From positions 1,054,001-1,118,000 of the forward strand of contig CADCSX010000002.1 of assembly GCA_902805475.1 (NCBI GenBank): DNA of 64,000 nucleotides, written 5' to 3'. Positions 22,447 through 35,019 of the stretch are shown in pieces. The notes beneath the pieces are model-generated. The model had not been told where the DNA came from and made no database searches. It saw nothing but the letters and a program-made list of their open reading frames with translations. This DNA is from Entonaema liquescens. Its lineage: Eukaryota; Ascomycota; Sordariomycetes; Xylariales; Xylariaceae. Position numbers and translations under genes: made by a program. Positions within the stretch are counted from its first letter, which is position 1. The number at the start of each line of letters is the position of its first letter.

Positions 22447-23789
22447 TCACTCGCCGACTCGTAACCCTTGAGCTATGCCCAACTCCAACACCCTGACAAA
22501 CCTCCTCACATCCTCCACCGAGCTATAAAACCCAAACGACACTCTCGCACCTAACCGATTCATCGTAACCCGCGCGCCCCCCGGACCCCTAAAATACGTC
22601 CCCCACTCCTTCGGCAGCGCCAGAATCGTAATATGCGGCGCGCGCTTCCCCCTTTCCCTCGGACTTACCACCCGCACACCCAGCCGATCGCACTCCTTCC
22701 CCAACAACTCCGTCAGTCCGAACAAATGCGCCTCCACATCCCCGGCCACAAAACATCCAAATAAAACCGGGTAAACGCCGCCGCCGCCGCAACAGCCACC
22801 AAGCTCATATTAGCATGTTCGAACCGGCGCGCATTCGGATGTAACTCCAACGGCTCATCAGCTCTCACCACCAGACTCTCACTAAGATTCCTCACCGCCT
22901 CCATACTCACAATCGGCGGCACCGGATCCCCCAATTCTCGAAACGTCTCGGGCGAAACATACAACGCGCCGAGCCCCGTCGGCACATTCAGCCCCTTATG
23001 CAGACTAAACGCAGCCGCCGAAACCCCGAGATCGCGCACATCGACCGGCGCAAACCCCACCTGCTGCGTGATATCCGCGAGCACATGGATGCCCCGGGGC
23101 CTGTACTCCGCGCAGATACTCCGCACGTCGTGGTGCACCCCCGAATCAAACGTCATCGAACTGATCCCAATCGCGCGCGTCCGGGTATCCACATACGCCC
23201 GCAGCGTCTCCGCATTCACCGGGTCGATGTGCCCCGTGCGCGCCGCGTCCGCAATAGTGGGGACCTGGCGGACCTCGAGGCCGGCGGCGCGCAGCGCGAG
23301 CCAGCACAGCGTCTGGTTGGGGTGTTCGGCGTCGAGCGCGACGACGTTGTCGCCGGGCTGGAACGGCACGCAGCGGATGAAGCTGCCGAGGGCCTCTGTG
23401 GTGTCGCGGGTGAAGGCGATGGTCGATGAGGTCTCGGCGTTGATCAGGCGCGCTACTAGGTCGCGGGCTTGTTCGCGGGTTTCGTGCCAGATGGGAGATG
23501 GGTAGGGTTCGTACAGGGCTTGGGCGGAGTATTGCGTGATGGCTTCGTGGACGATGAGATTGGAGGGTGGTGCGGAGGCGGCGTTGAGGAATATGACGTC
23601 GGGGTTTTGGGAGACCAGGGGAACAAGATGTCGGTGGGCTGCGAACTTATCTGCTAGCCGCTTTTCTTCATCTGCGTTTTCTTTTGAGGATGGGTTGATA
23701 GGTTCCGCATGTTTGGACTGAGCCCTGGTAACGAGTGGACGAGCAACCATGACTAGCGATGAGACAGTAGACTTCAGTTCACCAACCAA
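22447..23789 (-). CDS. Class V aminotransferase (isopenicillin-N-epimerase/desulfurase-like), one frameshift
   Basis: PLP-dependent fold-type I enzyme of the class V aminotransferase/cysteine-desulfurase superfamily. Marks: FTRDTTEALGSFI at about residue 126, AEHPNQT at about 154, Asp239 in VLADITQQVGF (expected to hold the pyridine nitrogen), and the Schiff-base Lys265 in FSLHKGLNVPTG. The frame from ATG 23789 runs through VAVAAAAAFTRFYLDVL and then leaves; the C-terminal domain continues in another frame from VAGDVEAHLFGLTELLG to the stop at 22447. One extra base near the run at 22750-22753 would join them into 447 aa, a normal length. The gene is more G+C-rich than its neighbours. The substrate is unknown. 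A base-calling deletion is as likely as a pseudogene. Confidence 0.8.
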
Positions 23790-24302
23790 TTTCTAATTTT
23801 TAAAATTGGGGAGAAAGGACTACGACACATAATGGGGACAATGAGAGGTCGTTGAAATAAGTTTCAACAAATCGAGATGCTTTCCTATATGAGTATATGA
23901 TTGGTATCGATCAGCATTGCACCATATACCCTCCTATCCACGACTACTAACCCCGCTTCTACGCATAAGACCAATCGGCAAGTTCGTATGTTGAGTACGT
24001 CATATACGTCGGGCATAGAAGTATTTCACTCACAGAGTATCTGCCAACATAAGGTAATAGAAGTATCCCCTTGCAGCTTGTAATTTAGTATTGGGAATGT
24101 ACACTATAAATTGAAAATCGAAGTAATGTATGATTAAAAGTTGTAAGTAAAAAAATATCTATTGTGAAGGGTATATTGAGTTTTGCGTGATATGCCAAGT
24201 AAGAACGTAAGTTATCAACATGTTCCGAACTCCCCGCTGAATGAATTTGTAAATGCAACGCATATGTCCAATGCCAATTTACTAAACACTTCCTCCCTTG
24301 CC
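23790..24302. other. Intergenic sequence
   Basis: About 510 bp with no supported gene. It holds the promoter side of the aminotransferase gene and the 3' flank of the Ser-rich protein gene. Confidence 0.4.
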
Positions 24303-26611
24303 CTAGCCTCTTATGGTAGTAGCGATCGTTTCCGTTGCCGTCGTAATCTCCGTCACCGTCTCTATCTCAGTTACTGTGATAGTGGCAGGAACTGAGGTAG
24401 TCGCAGAAGTAGCCTCGAAGTTATTAGGCTTCGTGAAGAATGGTGCGTCTTTCGGGTCTTTCCCACCATTGCCCAAAATATCTCCAAGCCCCGGGAGGTC
24501 GGCGATATCTGTCTCGATTGGGATAACATGGAGGCCAGAGTCAGTGGAGGTGGTCTCTGTTACTGTTGTTGAGCTTGGGGTTTCAGGAGATGAACTAGGC
24601 GCAGTTACAGTCACAGTTTCTGTTACTACACTGGGAGGTAAAGGCGAACTCGAAGATCGCGTCGCAGTACTAAAAGTAGTCGGTATGTAAGTGACTGTTA
24701 CCGTTTTTCCGAAGGTTCAGCAGGGGCTGAGGAGCTTGCTGCCGGAGAGGATTGAGAAGATGTGTCGAGACTTATGGTAGTCTTGGCTGTCTCGGTGGCT
24801 GTCGGTGTAACCGTTACGAAGACCGAAGTCCCATCAAATGTCTCAGTTTCTGTAGGCGAGGCCGAAGAAGATGCGCTTTCTACGGGTGGTACAGCACCAC
24901 CCAGGGCGTTACGAACTGTAGTATCATCCCAGCAACCAATCTGAACGCCCTTGACAGTCGTCATAGGTAAGGCATAGCAGGCCAGAGTGTCAGCACAGGG
25001 GGTAATCTCGAATGCGCCAGCACTAGAACACCTGCCAAGATTCCCATGAACACAGGCGACTTGACCGGCGGCGCAAGCCGAGTCCTCGGTCAATCCAGCG
25101 AAGACCTTATTATAACCCTTTGCATCGGCCAGATTACTAGCAAGAACCTCGGGGGAAACTGTCGTCGAAGAAGCTGGAATGGAACTGATAATGGTGGGGA
25201 CTTGGTCATTTAACGACCCTGTCGGTGTTACCGGATGAGATACGTAAGATGACTTGATAACCGACGCGAACGAAGCAGTGGTAAGCGGGATAGATGTGGC
25301 AGAATCCGATGCAGATGGTCTCTCTATGATACCAGCACTCGCACTGCTGACGCTCGCGCTGCTAACAGCACTGTTAATAGCCGTACTGCTAACACTGCTA
25401 ACACTCGCACTGCTAGCTGTTACGGAAGGAATGATGGGGTCAAGAATCGAATTCATGGAAGTAGGAAACTCCGAAACCGTAGAACTGTTTTGCGCCGACT
25501 GCGTGGACTGACTCTGCTCGGTCGCCGTGGATTGAGACTCGGTAAGAGAGATCACCGAAGACGTCGGCTGAAAGGGGAGGATCAAAGATGGAGATAGAGA
25601 TAGCCCCGTGGATGACGCTTCGGGTGGACTCGCCGACGAATTCGACGGAACTGAAATCACGCTCGAGGCGGCGTAGTTTGGGGTAGACGCAGGAGGGCCA
25701 TCTACGGGGACTGTAGAAGACGGGAAGAAATCAAAGCTGGGGATCGTATTACTGCCGCCTGCTGCGGATGACGGAGATATCGACGACGAATTAGACCCGA
25801 CCAGCACTGAACTAGCACTAGGAATTGCACTTGAAATGGCCGAGCTAGAATTTGAAATCGCACTCGAAGTAGGTAGGCTTGAGGTGGCCGCGGGAGGGCC
25901 ACCAAGAGGGACTGTGGAAGATGGGAAGAAGTCAAAGGTCGGGATCGTAGTACTCTCGCCGGCTGGGGATGACGGAGATATCGAAGATGAGTTAGACCCA
26001 ACCAAAGCTGAACTAGAACTAGGAATCGCACTCGAGGCCGCTGAACTGGAACTCAAAACCAGGCTCGAAGAGGCTGGACTAGAACTAGAAACAGCACTCG
26101 AAGCGGTTGAGCTTGGGGTAGACGCAGGAGGGCCACCTATCGGGACCGTGGAAGACGGGAAAAAGTCAAAAGTGGGGATCGTACTCTCGCCTGATGAGGA
26201 CGAGGGGGGTATCGCAGATGAATTAGACTCAGGCAGGGCTGAAGAAGAGTCCGCGCTTGAAGTAAGCAGAACCGACGAGGAAGTTGGTTGAGGTTCTGAT
26301 GTGATCAATGATGATGATGGCTGAGAAGAGGATAACGTCGACGCGTCGGGTACTTGGGTTAATATCGGCGGGAAAGAAAATTCACTCGTTAAGGGCGTGG
26401 TTGTCGCAGCGGGAATGTTAGTAGTATTCGCCAACCTATAAGCCTCCAACCCCCTCGGTGCATTATGTTGTCTCGATCTAGAGAATATTAGTCGGCTGTT
26501 ATTATACCGTTCTATTTCGTCGAAAACATACCTTTCTCCTCTCCTCAGCGGACCTGCCGCCGAGGCCTCGGAGAATAAGAGGAGGTGTGAGAATAAAACT
26601 AAGATGAGCAT
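24303..26611 (-). CDS. Secreted Ser-rich protein with CBM19-like domain, one frameshift
   Basis: Begins with a signal peptide (MLILVLFSHLLLFSEASAAG) at 26611. A very long Ser/Thr/Pro-rich, probably O-glycosylated region contains three imperfect copies of a unit with the core IPTFDFFPSSTVP and then GGPPA (roughly residues 140-310). Next comes a Cys-rich domain, from NLADAKGYNKVFAGLTEDSA through ACVHGNLGRC, TPCADTLACYALP and VQIGCWDD, matching CBM19-type chitin-binding modules. The first frame ends at 24698; the sequence TVTVTYIPTTFSTATRSSSS and onward continues in another frame to a stop at 24303. The shift sits at the 5-T run 24704-24708 (plus strand), and one missing base gives a continuous 769 aa. 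It is likely a cell-wall or secreted chitin-associated protein. No GPI signal was recognised. Confidence 0.78.
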
Positions 26612-28514
26612 GTTGAGTATGATATTTTTTTCTTTCTTTTTCGGATGGAAAATAAAAAATGAGCGTCTATCGGGAAAGGAAAAGAAAAGGAAGAAACGAA
26701 AAGAGAAAAACGACGGAAGATAGGTTATGATGCCGAAGGCATGGAGGAACGGCAGTTCATATTATCTAGTGTATGTGATAAAGGGGCCCCAAGGATCTAA
26801 AAGGAATGCCAAGTCCCATTCAAAACCGAACAATAAGAGAGACGGGTATACGGCACAATGGGCAATAACAAGATAATAGTTTGGTGATATACAAATAAAT
26901 AGATGACAAAGAAAATGTTGGCGGAAAATAAAGAGCCGCAAATTCACGAGGATGACTAGCAAAATCTAGAAGAAAAAAAACACAATTACAAGACTTTTGA
27001 CGATCTTCGCCAGCAGGAGAGGGAGATGTGTTCATCTTGTATTGAAACCCAAACGGAGTGATTATGTACATCTATCTAGTATCTTTTTTTTTTTTTTTAC
27101 GCTAAGGATTCCATCGTTGGGTCTAAGATCGTGACGTAAAAAAGACAGGGGTTTCGTCAGAGTTTCGGCCAAGATGGGACGTCTAGGACGTTGAACTGTT
27201 CGTAACATAACATGAAGGCCTATCGAGAGGACCAAACAAATCGGTAATAAATCATCCAATAAAATAGTATTGGACTAGGTTGTTCCGACCGTGGGGATAG
27301 ACCTTCATATGGCTGCACTACCAAGCTATAGCTAGCTAGTTTTCGTATCGCATGTAGATTGGGCTTGAAGAAAGCGTTGGCTAAGCGCCGCGAGGGGTAC
27401 TTTTAATTCTTTTCATCTTGTGTTTCGCTAATTGACGATGGAGACGCGCGCTTGCGTATTATTGGTAGTTACCTTTTAATGCTTAGCGGCTAGGGGATTT
27501 CTGAACCAATCGCTTGAAACTCTGCATGATTACCTGCGGCCGCCTAAAGCAGGAACCCGTCCGGGCTGGGCTTGGCTTCATCGGTTTTATTGGTTATCGT
27601 ATATCTTTCTTGTCTTTCTTGCATATTAAGTAAACCGGATAGGGTAGGTTGTATTGCATAAAAGCTAGATGGGTTTAGGCATTTTAGCAAGGTTGACATT
27701 TGATCGAAGAAAGATTAAAGTGTTAAGTGGAACGAGGGCGAAGGCGGCACGACAGACAGATTTATCCATCTAAACCATCGAGTTCTTATTTTTAGCCCCA
27801 ATCTTTTCTGGTGTAACAAAGCCACTATTATTCTATTGTTATCGATATTTCACAATTGCGATTATTTAACCATAACAAAGACTCACTGGTAAACAATATT
27901 TTCCTAGTAATCACTCGCACCCATAATCTAGGCCACATTTTTTCAACATCATTGCGAAAACCCCAGTTGGTAGATTGATTGGCCATTTATTTAGTCTACC
28001 TCTGAAAGTGGAAAAAGGTGACGCCAAGTCCCAAGAAATTGAGGCCGTCAAATGCTATCGTACGGGCAATGCTGTGCCAGTCTACTTCGCATCATATGAG
28101 ATTATGGCCATTATTCTAACCGCCCCGAATATACCTAACCTCCCCCCCCAAAAGCCTCCTTGTGTACACTCTATGGCCAGGCCTACAGCTCGGCGACCGT
28201 ATGTCGAACCACCTTACTTGATGAAAAAAAAACATGTATTTTAAAACAAGAAATTGGAAGTATTTCCAAATCAGATATGCGCTTAGAGCGCCTCGCGCCT
28301 AACTCTAGATCATACTCCACTAGATTTCGTTTACGCACTACTCGCTGATGCCGCTATCTCCGGAAAGACCCAATAACAATAGCTTACTCGGTCTACGCTA
28401 TCCGCCCTCTAAATATGCGGGCGTGCGGTCAAACTAAGCTCGCGGACGAATATTACTTACGACTTCTTCTCATATCCAATCGGGGTGAATATTGGCTCTA
28501 CTGCACAGCTCACC
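26612..28514. other. Intergenic sequence with poly-T run
   Basis: About 1.9 kb. A run of 14 or more T lies near 27085, with A/G-rich stretches near 26630-26710 (5' side of the Ser-rich gene). No supported gene. Confidence 0.4.
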
Positions 28515-31500
28515 TCACAATGGCTGGTCCTGCTCCAACAAAAGCTGCTGCAAGGCCTTGAACTTAACAGGCTTAGTTAGGAACTGCGACATGCCTGCAT
28601 CCATGGCCTCTTGGCGTGTAGCCTCGTTGCCGACACCCGTAATGGCGATGATAGTAGAAGGCGGCGCAGCTGTAGGTTCCCCAGCTCTCTCCAGCTCGAA
28701 CTCACGGATCTGCCGAGTTGCTTCCAGACCGTCCATAACGGGCATCTGCAAGTCCATCAACACAAAGTCGAAGGCCTCCTCAGCCTCTTTGAATTGCGTC
28801 ACAGCTTCAAGCCCGTTCACGGCCTCTGCATATGGTAGCTTAATCTTTTTCATGAATGTTACGAGGAGCTTGAGGTTTATTGCGTTGTCGTCCACCAGAA
28901 GGACGCGTGGTAGTCGTCTAGTATGGTCCCCAGACCGAGAACGGCCATGTTGTATTGTTGCAGGGCCGGGCTGGTTGATTGTGGGATGTAGTAGCCCTGA
29001 CTGAACGTTCTGCCCTAATGGTAATTTTATGTGCTGTTGTTCCGACTTCCATTTTAATGCTTCAATCGAGGGTCGATATCTTCCTTCCTTCTGGTCGTAG
29101 ACGACAGCGGAAGCATTCCACCCAAGCTCGGGCATGTACCCTTGGGCCTGGCTGCTTTCGACGGATGGCGAGGGTGCTCTAGACCGTGCAAGTTGGGCTC
29201 GGCGCTTTTCGTTGGCCTCAACACGCTGAAGACACTGAAGGATAACCTTTCCTAGTTTTTTTACCCCTACGGGCTGGCTGATAACTTCGACTATCCTGCC
29301 AAGGGAAACCAAATCCTTAATGCCAGCTGCCCGCAGCGCCGCCGCTTCGAAAGCGTTCGTACAAACAATAAGCAAAGCCGCTTCTTTGCCTGAGCTGCCC
29401 ATTTCCTTTCGCTCCAAGTGTTGCTTTACTAGGTGCTCTATCGGAGGTGGTTCAGCATATATATAGATTGCTGTATCTGGGTCGGTCTCGACGGTTTTGC
29501 TTTCGATAACAGTCATATTAAACCATTCTTGGCAGAAGCTGGAGATGGAAGCTTCCAATTTTGAAAGCTCTCCGTGATTCATACCCAACAGGGGGTCTAG
29601 AATGCATACTTTCTTTCCCGCCGCAACTTTTATAGCTTCGCGCTGGAGATCGTCCTGGATACCACTGCAAGACGCGTTGGTATCGGCAGTCTTCATCGGT
29701 ATGGTAATATTAACGTGTGTCCCAACTCCCTTCTCGCTGTCAATCTTGATCTTTCCATCCATGTTTTTGACGATCTGTGACGTGATGGAAAGTCCAAGCC
29801 CAGTACCAGGTGTGAAAGAATCCTCTTGGGAGAAGGGTTTGAACAAATGATTTGTGAGGAAGCTCTTCGACATGCCAATACCGGTGTCTTTGACAGAAAT
29901 ATCGACCTCATAATTAGACGGTGTGATTTCTTTTGCCTCCAATGACACGTCTATACACCCGCTTCTGCAGTACTTTATAGCATTTCCAACTACGTTCATT
30001 ATTACTCTCCTAAGACCCCCTGTTTGGCCTTGTAGAGACCAAGAAGCTAATCGTTGAATATGAAGTATCAGGAAAACCTTCCCAGAGAACTTTACACTAC
30101 CCGAGTGAATTTGCTCTTCGGTTGTTAACGAGTTGTCGATACTTATCGCCTTGACTTCTGCGGATGCCTCGTCAACGGGGTCGTGATGTCGAAGATTGAT
30201 CTTGCGAAATGTTTGACCAGCAAAAACCGCTTCAACGACTTCCTCCAACAGAACGGCAAGGTCAAAGTTAGTTGACAGAGGCTCCCCGACATCATGCGAG
30301 TCCTTCCATGTCTTTCTCTCCTTAGAGGAACTGGATCGTGTGCTTGCACGACTCAAGTTGTTGATTTTTGCGTAATCCAGAAGGTGGTCGATGGTGTCTA
30401 ATAGCGTCTTGCCGCATGTTTCAATCGCGCCAATCAGACTCATCTGGTAAGCCGAAGTCATAGTATCTTCTAAGAATTCCAAACTTCCGAGCATTCCGTG
30501 CAGTGGAGAACGCAAGTCATGAGAGATGGAGGCAATAAACGTAGACTTGGCAATATTCGTATTCAAAACCTCCATACTCGCTACTTCGCTCATCATGCAG
30601 GATCCAAAGGTTTTAAAGTAGGGCAAGGCATCGTCAGGGTCGCCCATTTTGAAATCGTCGCCCCAGATAAAACCTGCCGCAAACCATTGCCCTTGGGCGT
30701 AGTTGAAAAGGGGCAGGAATACTAACCATTTCGCATCCGGTATGCAGTTAAGGAGTTCTCGTGGCAAGAGTATATGAGGCCGATCCCCTATATCTTCCGC
30801 AGACGTGTTCAAGGCTGTGTGTTTAGAACCCCCGCCGGCAACAACTTCGTCATGGACCATGCTATGGTCAGACACAATGCGTCCCTTATTCAAGTAGAAA
30901 CATTTGCCGAACGGATAGCGCATAATGAATTTCTTGAGATTTTTACGCTTAATAATCCCCTGAGAGAAGTCGTTGTTGTCACCGCTGAGGACATCAGCCA
31001 TCTCATCCAGTCGGTCACCGAAAGTAGCTTGGGATAAAGTCGATCCGTATCCTGGAGATGGTATATCTTCTCTTGCTTTGTCGGTATCGGTTTCCTCGTC
31101 CTCCGTTGATTCAAAATTGACATCCAGAGGTGCGGATGGGTCAGTACCATTTGGAGGCGACATTACCCCCTCGGATTGACCAGAGAATAGGCCTGATGTG
31201 GCATCAGTAAATACACAGCCTGAAGCTCTAGCTTGCTGACAGAGTAACTGCGAGGCCTGGGTGAAGATCCTACGGATGCTATCCTTGGATAAATCGGGGG
31301 CTTCTTTGCCCTGATAATCGCTGTCCCTGGAGAACCGAGGGCCTTGGCCTACACGAGCCTCGCTATATGTGGAGGCATCCCTAGCAGGGGAAATGAAAGT
31401 GTGTGCCAAAGTTGTTGCCACCGGTTCGCTAGGCCGGCCGCGTGGAGGATCAACTTGGGGATCAGTTGCTTGCACATCTGATTGGTGCTTGTTGCTGGGA

Positions 31501-32382
31501 ACGTGTGTAGAGCGATCGGTGTTGCTTAGTTGGAACTTATACTCGGAGAGATCTTCCAAAAAATAAGATATACCCCTCATAAAGTCTCTCTCTGATACAC
31601 GGCCCATCCTATCCACTACAAATATAGTTAGTGAATTTTATCGCGTATATGTTCGTATATTGCGCGAGGTGTTGTCGTAGAAGCCATGGTGATATTGGGG
31701 ACTACTTACTGACCCTCTCGAGATGATCCGCTACAATTTGCGCAACATCTTCCATAAACTGTACCTCATCGAGACTAAGGCCCTGTGGTCGTGGTCGAAT
31801 GTCGGAAACGGCATAAACGCCAATGGCATGTCCTTGTTTGGTGACTATAGGTACGCCTGCATAGAATCTAACACTGGCTCCACATGTCACATACGGCCGG
31901 AATTTGAACCGATCGTCCTCCAGAGTATCATTTACGACAAATGCCGGGACATCGATGTCTTTACCTTCAGGGTCCTTATAGGTAATTATAGACCCGAAAG
32001 TATGCTCATCCATACAATCCTGACGCGGAAGAGCCACGTGACCGAGCCAAATGTGATCTCCAGGAGCATGCCGTCTTTCATCAACCAGCGACAAAGTCTG
32101 AGTGGCTTCCGCAAGAATAATTTGCGTATTGGCATCTATTAAAGATACCATACCGCGCTTGACGTTCAACCTTAACGCAGCCAGTTGAGCAAGCGCAGTA
32201 AGAGTCGTATCGTGAGAACATCGTACTTCTCGGGTCTCATCCGGACCCGTATCCGCAGGCACGGTCTTCAGCTTCTTAGAGTCGATCCATGGCTGATAAT
32301 ATTTATGAAGATCGCGCTGTCTAGCCAGCTCTGTAGTGCTAACACTTGAGGCACGCCTCGTCGCGACACCGGTCGCAGTCAT
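28515..32382 (-). CDS. GAF-domain hybrid histidine kinase (phosphorelay sensor)
   Basis: Two exons, 31710-32382 and 28515-31615, joined by a 94-nt intron (GTAAGT...CTAACTATATTTGTAG); 1257 aa. Order: a GAF-like sensor at about residues 45-222 (MVSLIDANTQIILAEAT, VRFYAGVPIVTKQGHAIGVY); a Ser-rich linker; an H-box with His590 in SISHDLRSPLHGMLG; the ATPase domain with NVVGNAIKYC, VKDTGIGMS and GTGLGLSI; and a C-terminal receiver with VLLVDDNAINLKLL, phospho-acceptor Asp1179 in LMDLQMPVMDG and Lys in LTKPVK. No transmembrane segment, so it is cytosolic. All phosphotransfer residues are present. Fungal hybrid kinases feed the Ypd1-Ssk1/Skn7 relay. The class and signal are not assigned; nothing in the sequence shows it is a phytochrome. 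Confidence 0.92.
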
Positions 32383-33499
32383 GTTTGAGTGTGTAGAACA
32401 TTAAGAACAATCTTGGAATGCGTCCCCAACTATCAGTCCGCAGAACTCATCAATCTTGATTTTCTCGTGGCGTCTTTCTTAGCGCCGTGCGGAGATGCCC
32501 GAGGTCGAGACCGATCGCTAATGGATCTTGATCCGGGACTAAGAGCTAGCGTCGTCGTAAGACTGGTGGTTGACATTGCAGGATATGTCAGATCGAGACT
32601 ATAGATGTTATAAAAATTTTAACGGAATATTTAAAGGATCAAACTTGCGTTTTTTGATACGATGACGTCGAGACTTCAGTTGCAAGTTATTAAAGGTCGT
32701 ACAAAGTTTGATAAGAACCTTTAGGTAACCTCGGAAGCTTAGCGATGATATAATCTTACTCGGAAGGTTTGCCAAGAACTAGCCACACAACCTTACCAAC
32801 ATATTCTGTGGCTGGTCCCGTTATGAATAAAAGTTGGGGCTTATCGATATAGATCTCCCAGGGCCCCCTATTTTAGTTGCTCGTGTCCATATATATATAA
32901 GCGCTCCACCCTCTGTGCCTCATACCAAGTATGACCCACCATCTCCCTCTTATACCATGGTATCCTTCTCTCAAGGGTCCTTGGATTTAGTTCGAGCATT
33001 ATAAGTTCCCGCTTAGGGCATTTCCAAAGGAACGGGCACAGTACCACCCTACTAGCTTAACCGTTGGTATAATTATACTTATCTTTCGTATTTCCAGATG
33101 GAATATGCGCGGACCAACTTGAAGATCAATAAGTCAAGTATAGAAAATCGCACGGCTGGGTCAACATACGTACGAAAACCAGAATACCACATTACACTTG
33201 TAAGTTAACGTTTCATTAGCCAAGGCGTACCAGATAGTTATGTTTTTACAGAGGAATTAGACACTACCTACACTAAACTAGTAAACTCTGTGGTATAGAG
33301 ACATAGCTCATAGTCTCATAGCGAGACTTAACGAAGCAATGCTAATCAGTTTAGCTCAGATGAGACCAAACTTTTCCACGTTTAGATGTACATGTATAGT
33401 TACATTAAAGGTGAATTACAGGTAACGTCGCATTTCAAGAGGACATAGCCAGATGTCCGTCATTTACATTCTGCCCAATTTCTCATAGCTTACCGCCGA
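32383..33499. other. Intergenic sequence
   Basis: About 1.1 kb, promoter side of the histidine kinase gene. No gene, RNA or clear repeat is seen. Confidence 0.4.
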
Positions 33500-34500
33500 G
33501 TATCAATCTCAAAGCCTTAGCATACAGTGAAAATAGACATATTCAGGTGCCGTGGCGAAGTGAGTAAATCGTAGAAGCATGTTCGACAGCTTAGTACGTC
33601 CTACTTTTAAATGCGTCTCCGGCACCGTCGTAGTTGGCATCCGCCTAACGTTTCCCAAGTGCTTTGATACGCGCATTACATTCTGGACATTTAATAGATC
33701 TGACTGACGAATCACTGTTAGATGAGGTAAAGGGGTGACCCCAAACGCATACATGCCAGCGGCCATTTCGCTAGACTTCTTTAACTAGGGTTTGCCAGAT
33801 GGCTCAGGCGCGGGATATATATCAACCACAACCGCTTTGATTTCTTCAGATGCGCAAATTTGGCAAAGACTCACGTCCGGACAGGTCTCCCCTCAAATAG
33901 ATGGGCCTCTATACCAAGTTAGGTTCGATGGGCATGAAGTCGTCGGGTTCAGATACGTCAATGAGTGTGTGTTCGTGTCTTGGGCATTGAAGCGGCAACT
34001 TAGCGCCGATACATCCGTTTTCGTTCAGTATGGAAATGACTTTCGACCGCATCTCAACCTCGCCGTAGGTGGTAGAATTCCCAACGATATACATGCCGTG
34101 TTGCGCTCGGGAGAGGAGCACATTGACTCTGTTTGTCGTCTTCAAGAGCCCACATTGGCGCTCTACATTACTTCGCAACTAGAGAAATGATAACGACTTT
34201 CGCTTCTTCGCCTTGGAAGTTATCAACAGTTGCAAGTCGTATGCATTTTCCTAGAGCTTGCTTATGTACCTCTAGGTAACGAGGCATCAAGGCCTTCTTC
34301 TTGGAGGCTTTCGAGGCCTCGAGCTTCGACGACAAATTGCAATGAGTTTTGAAGTCTCTTCCTTAACTTGTGTAATTGGCCAAGGTAAGGGGTTAAAATA
34401 GCAATATCGAACATGCGGCAGGAGGGCACCGAAATCTTTAGCGATATAATTAACCCAACCAAGTACAACAGAAGCCGTAGTCAAGCTCGAAAATGACGCT
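33500..34500 (-). pseudogene. C-terminal relic of NFX1-type SF1 helicase
   Basis: Minus-strand fragments in changing frames match the C-terminal part of fungal NFX1/ZNFX1-type superfamily 1 helicases. In order: DIAILTPYLGQLHKLRKRLQ, then ESLQEEGLDASL, then ALGKCIRLATVDNFQGEEAK and VVIISLV (motif V), then NVERQCGLLKTTNRVNVLLS and RAQHGMYIVGN (motif VI), then EVEMRSKVISILNENGCIGA and VSEPDDFMP, then zinc-finger remains CPDVSLCQICASEEIKAVVV and SIKCPECNARIKALGKR. Shifts occur near 34285, near 34190 (looks like one extra base) and further down, plus several stops, so it is not functional. The N-terminal part of such a helicase lies in the same orientation at 51.0-53.1 kb. Confidence 0.8.
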
Positions 34501-35019
34501 TTTTTTATAGAAAAAAAAAGAGAACGTAATAACCGACCGTTTCTTCTACATGAAAGGATAGCGGGATTTAATATTAATAACCATATACTTATTACAGCTT
34601 GTGCTACTATCATATGATGTATAAAAAAAGGTACCTAAGGAAAGTATCGATAGATATTGAATAAATAAAAAACCCTTGCAGAAAGGAAATATAAACAATT
34701 GGGAATTGTTTGCCAACAACACACAGCTTCACAACTATTAGAACACAGTAATTAGTATGAAACGACCCCATCCTTGTAAACATATTTTTACCCATGGATA
34801 CCTTAATTCCCACTTTAGCCGCACTTTCTGGCCCCCTAAGGTCCAAGAACTTTCAACTAACAACTGAACCTCGATGAGCCATTTATAGGCTTGGATTATC
34901 GGTTTTGATGTTTTATTAAAGCATCTAACCCTAAGTCCTTGTTCTACCTCCCTATGCGTAGAGACATGGCATTAGTACCTACCTAATCAATGTACTGACT
35001 GCCTGGTCCTTCAGCAATA
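34501..35019. other. Spacer between helicase relic and FunK1 gene
   Basis: AT-rich, with an A run near 34510. No supported gene. Confidence 0.4.

Noticed and set aside
22998..23505. Two Arg-rich plus-strand frames of about 145 aa
   Set aside because: They are antisense to the high-GC aminotransferase gene, which has clear family motifs on the other strand.
24313..24690. 125-aa Val/Ser-rich plus-strand frame, and similar plus-strand frames at 25254-26291
   Set aside because: They are antisense to the Ser/Thr-rich gene; the Val/Glu/Ala bias mirrors its Thr/Ser codons.
24666..24709. A 32-nt intron bridging the break in the CBM19-like gene
   Set aside because: It is too short for these fungi, and the sequence inside reads as good coding sequence (TVTVTYIPTTFSTATRSS) in the new frame, so a one-base break fits better.
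33792..34190. 132-aa plus-strand frame
   Set aside because: It is antisense to helicase motifs on the minus strand (TTNRVNVLLSRAQHGMYIVG).
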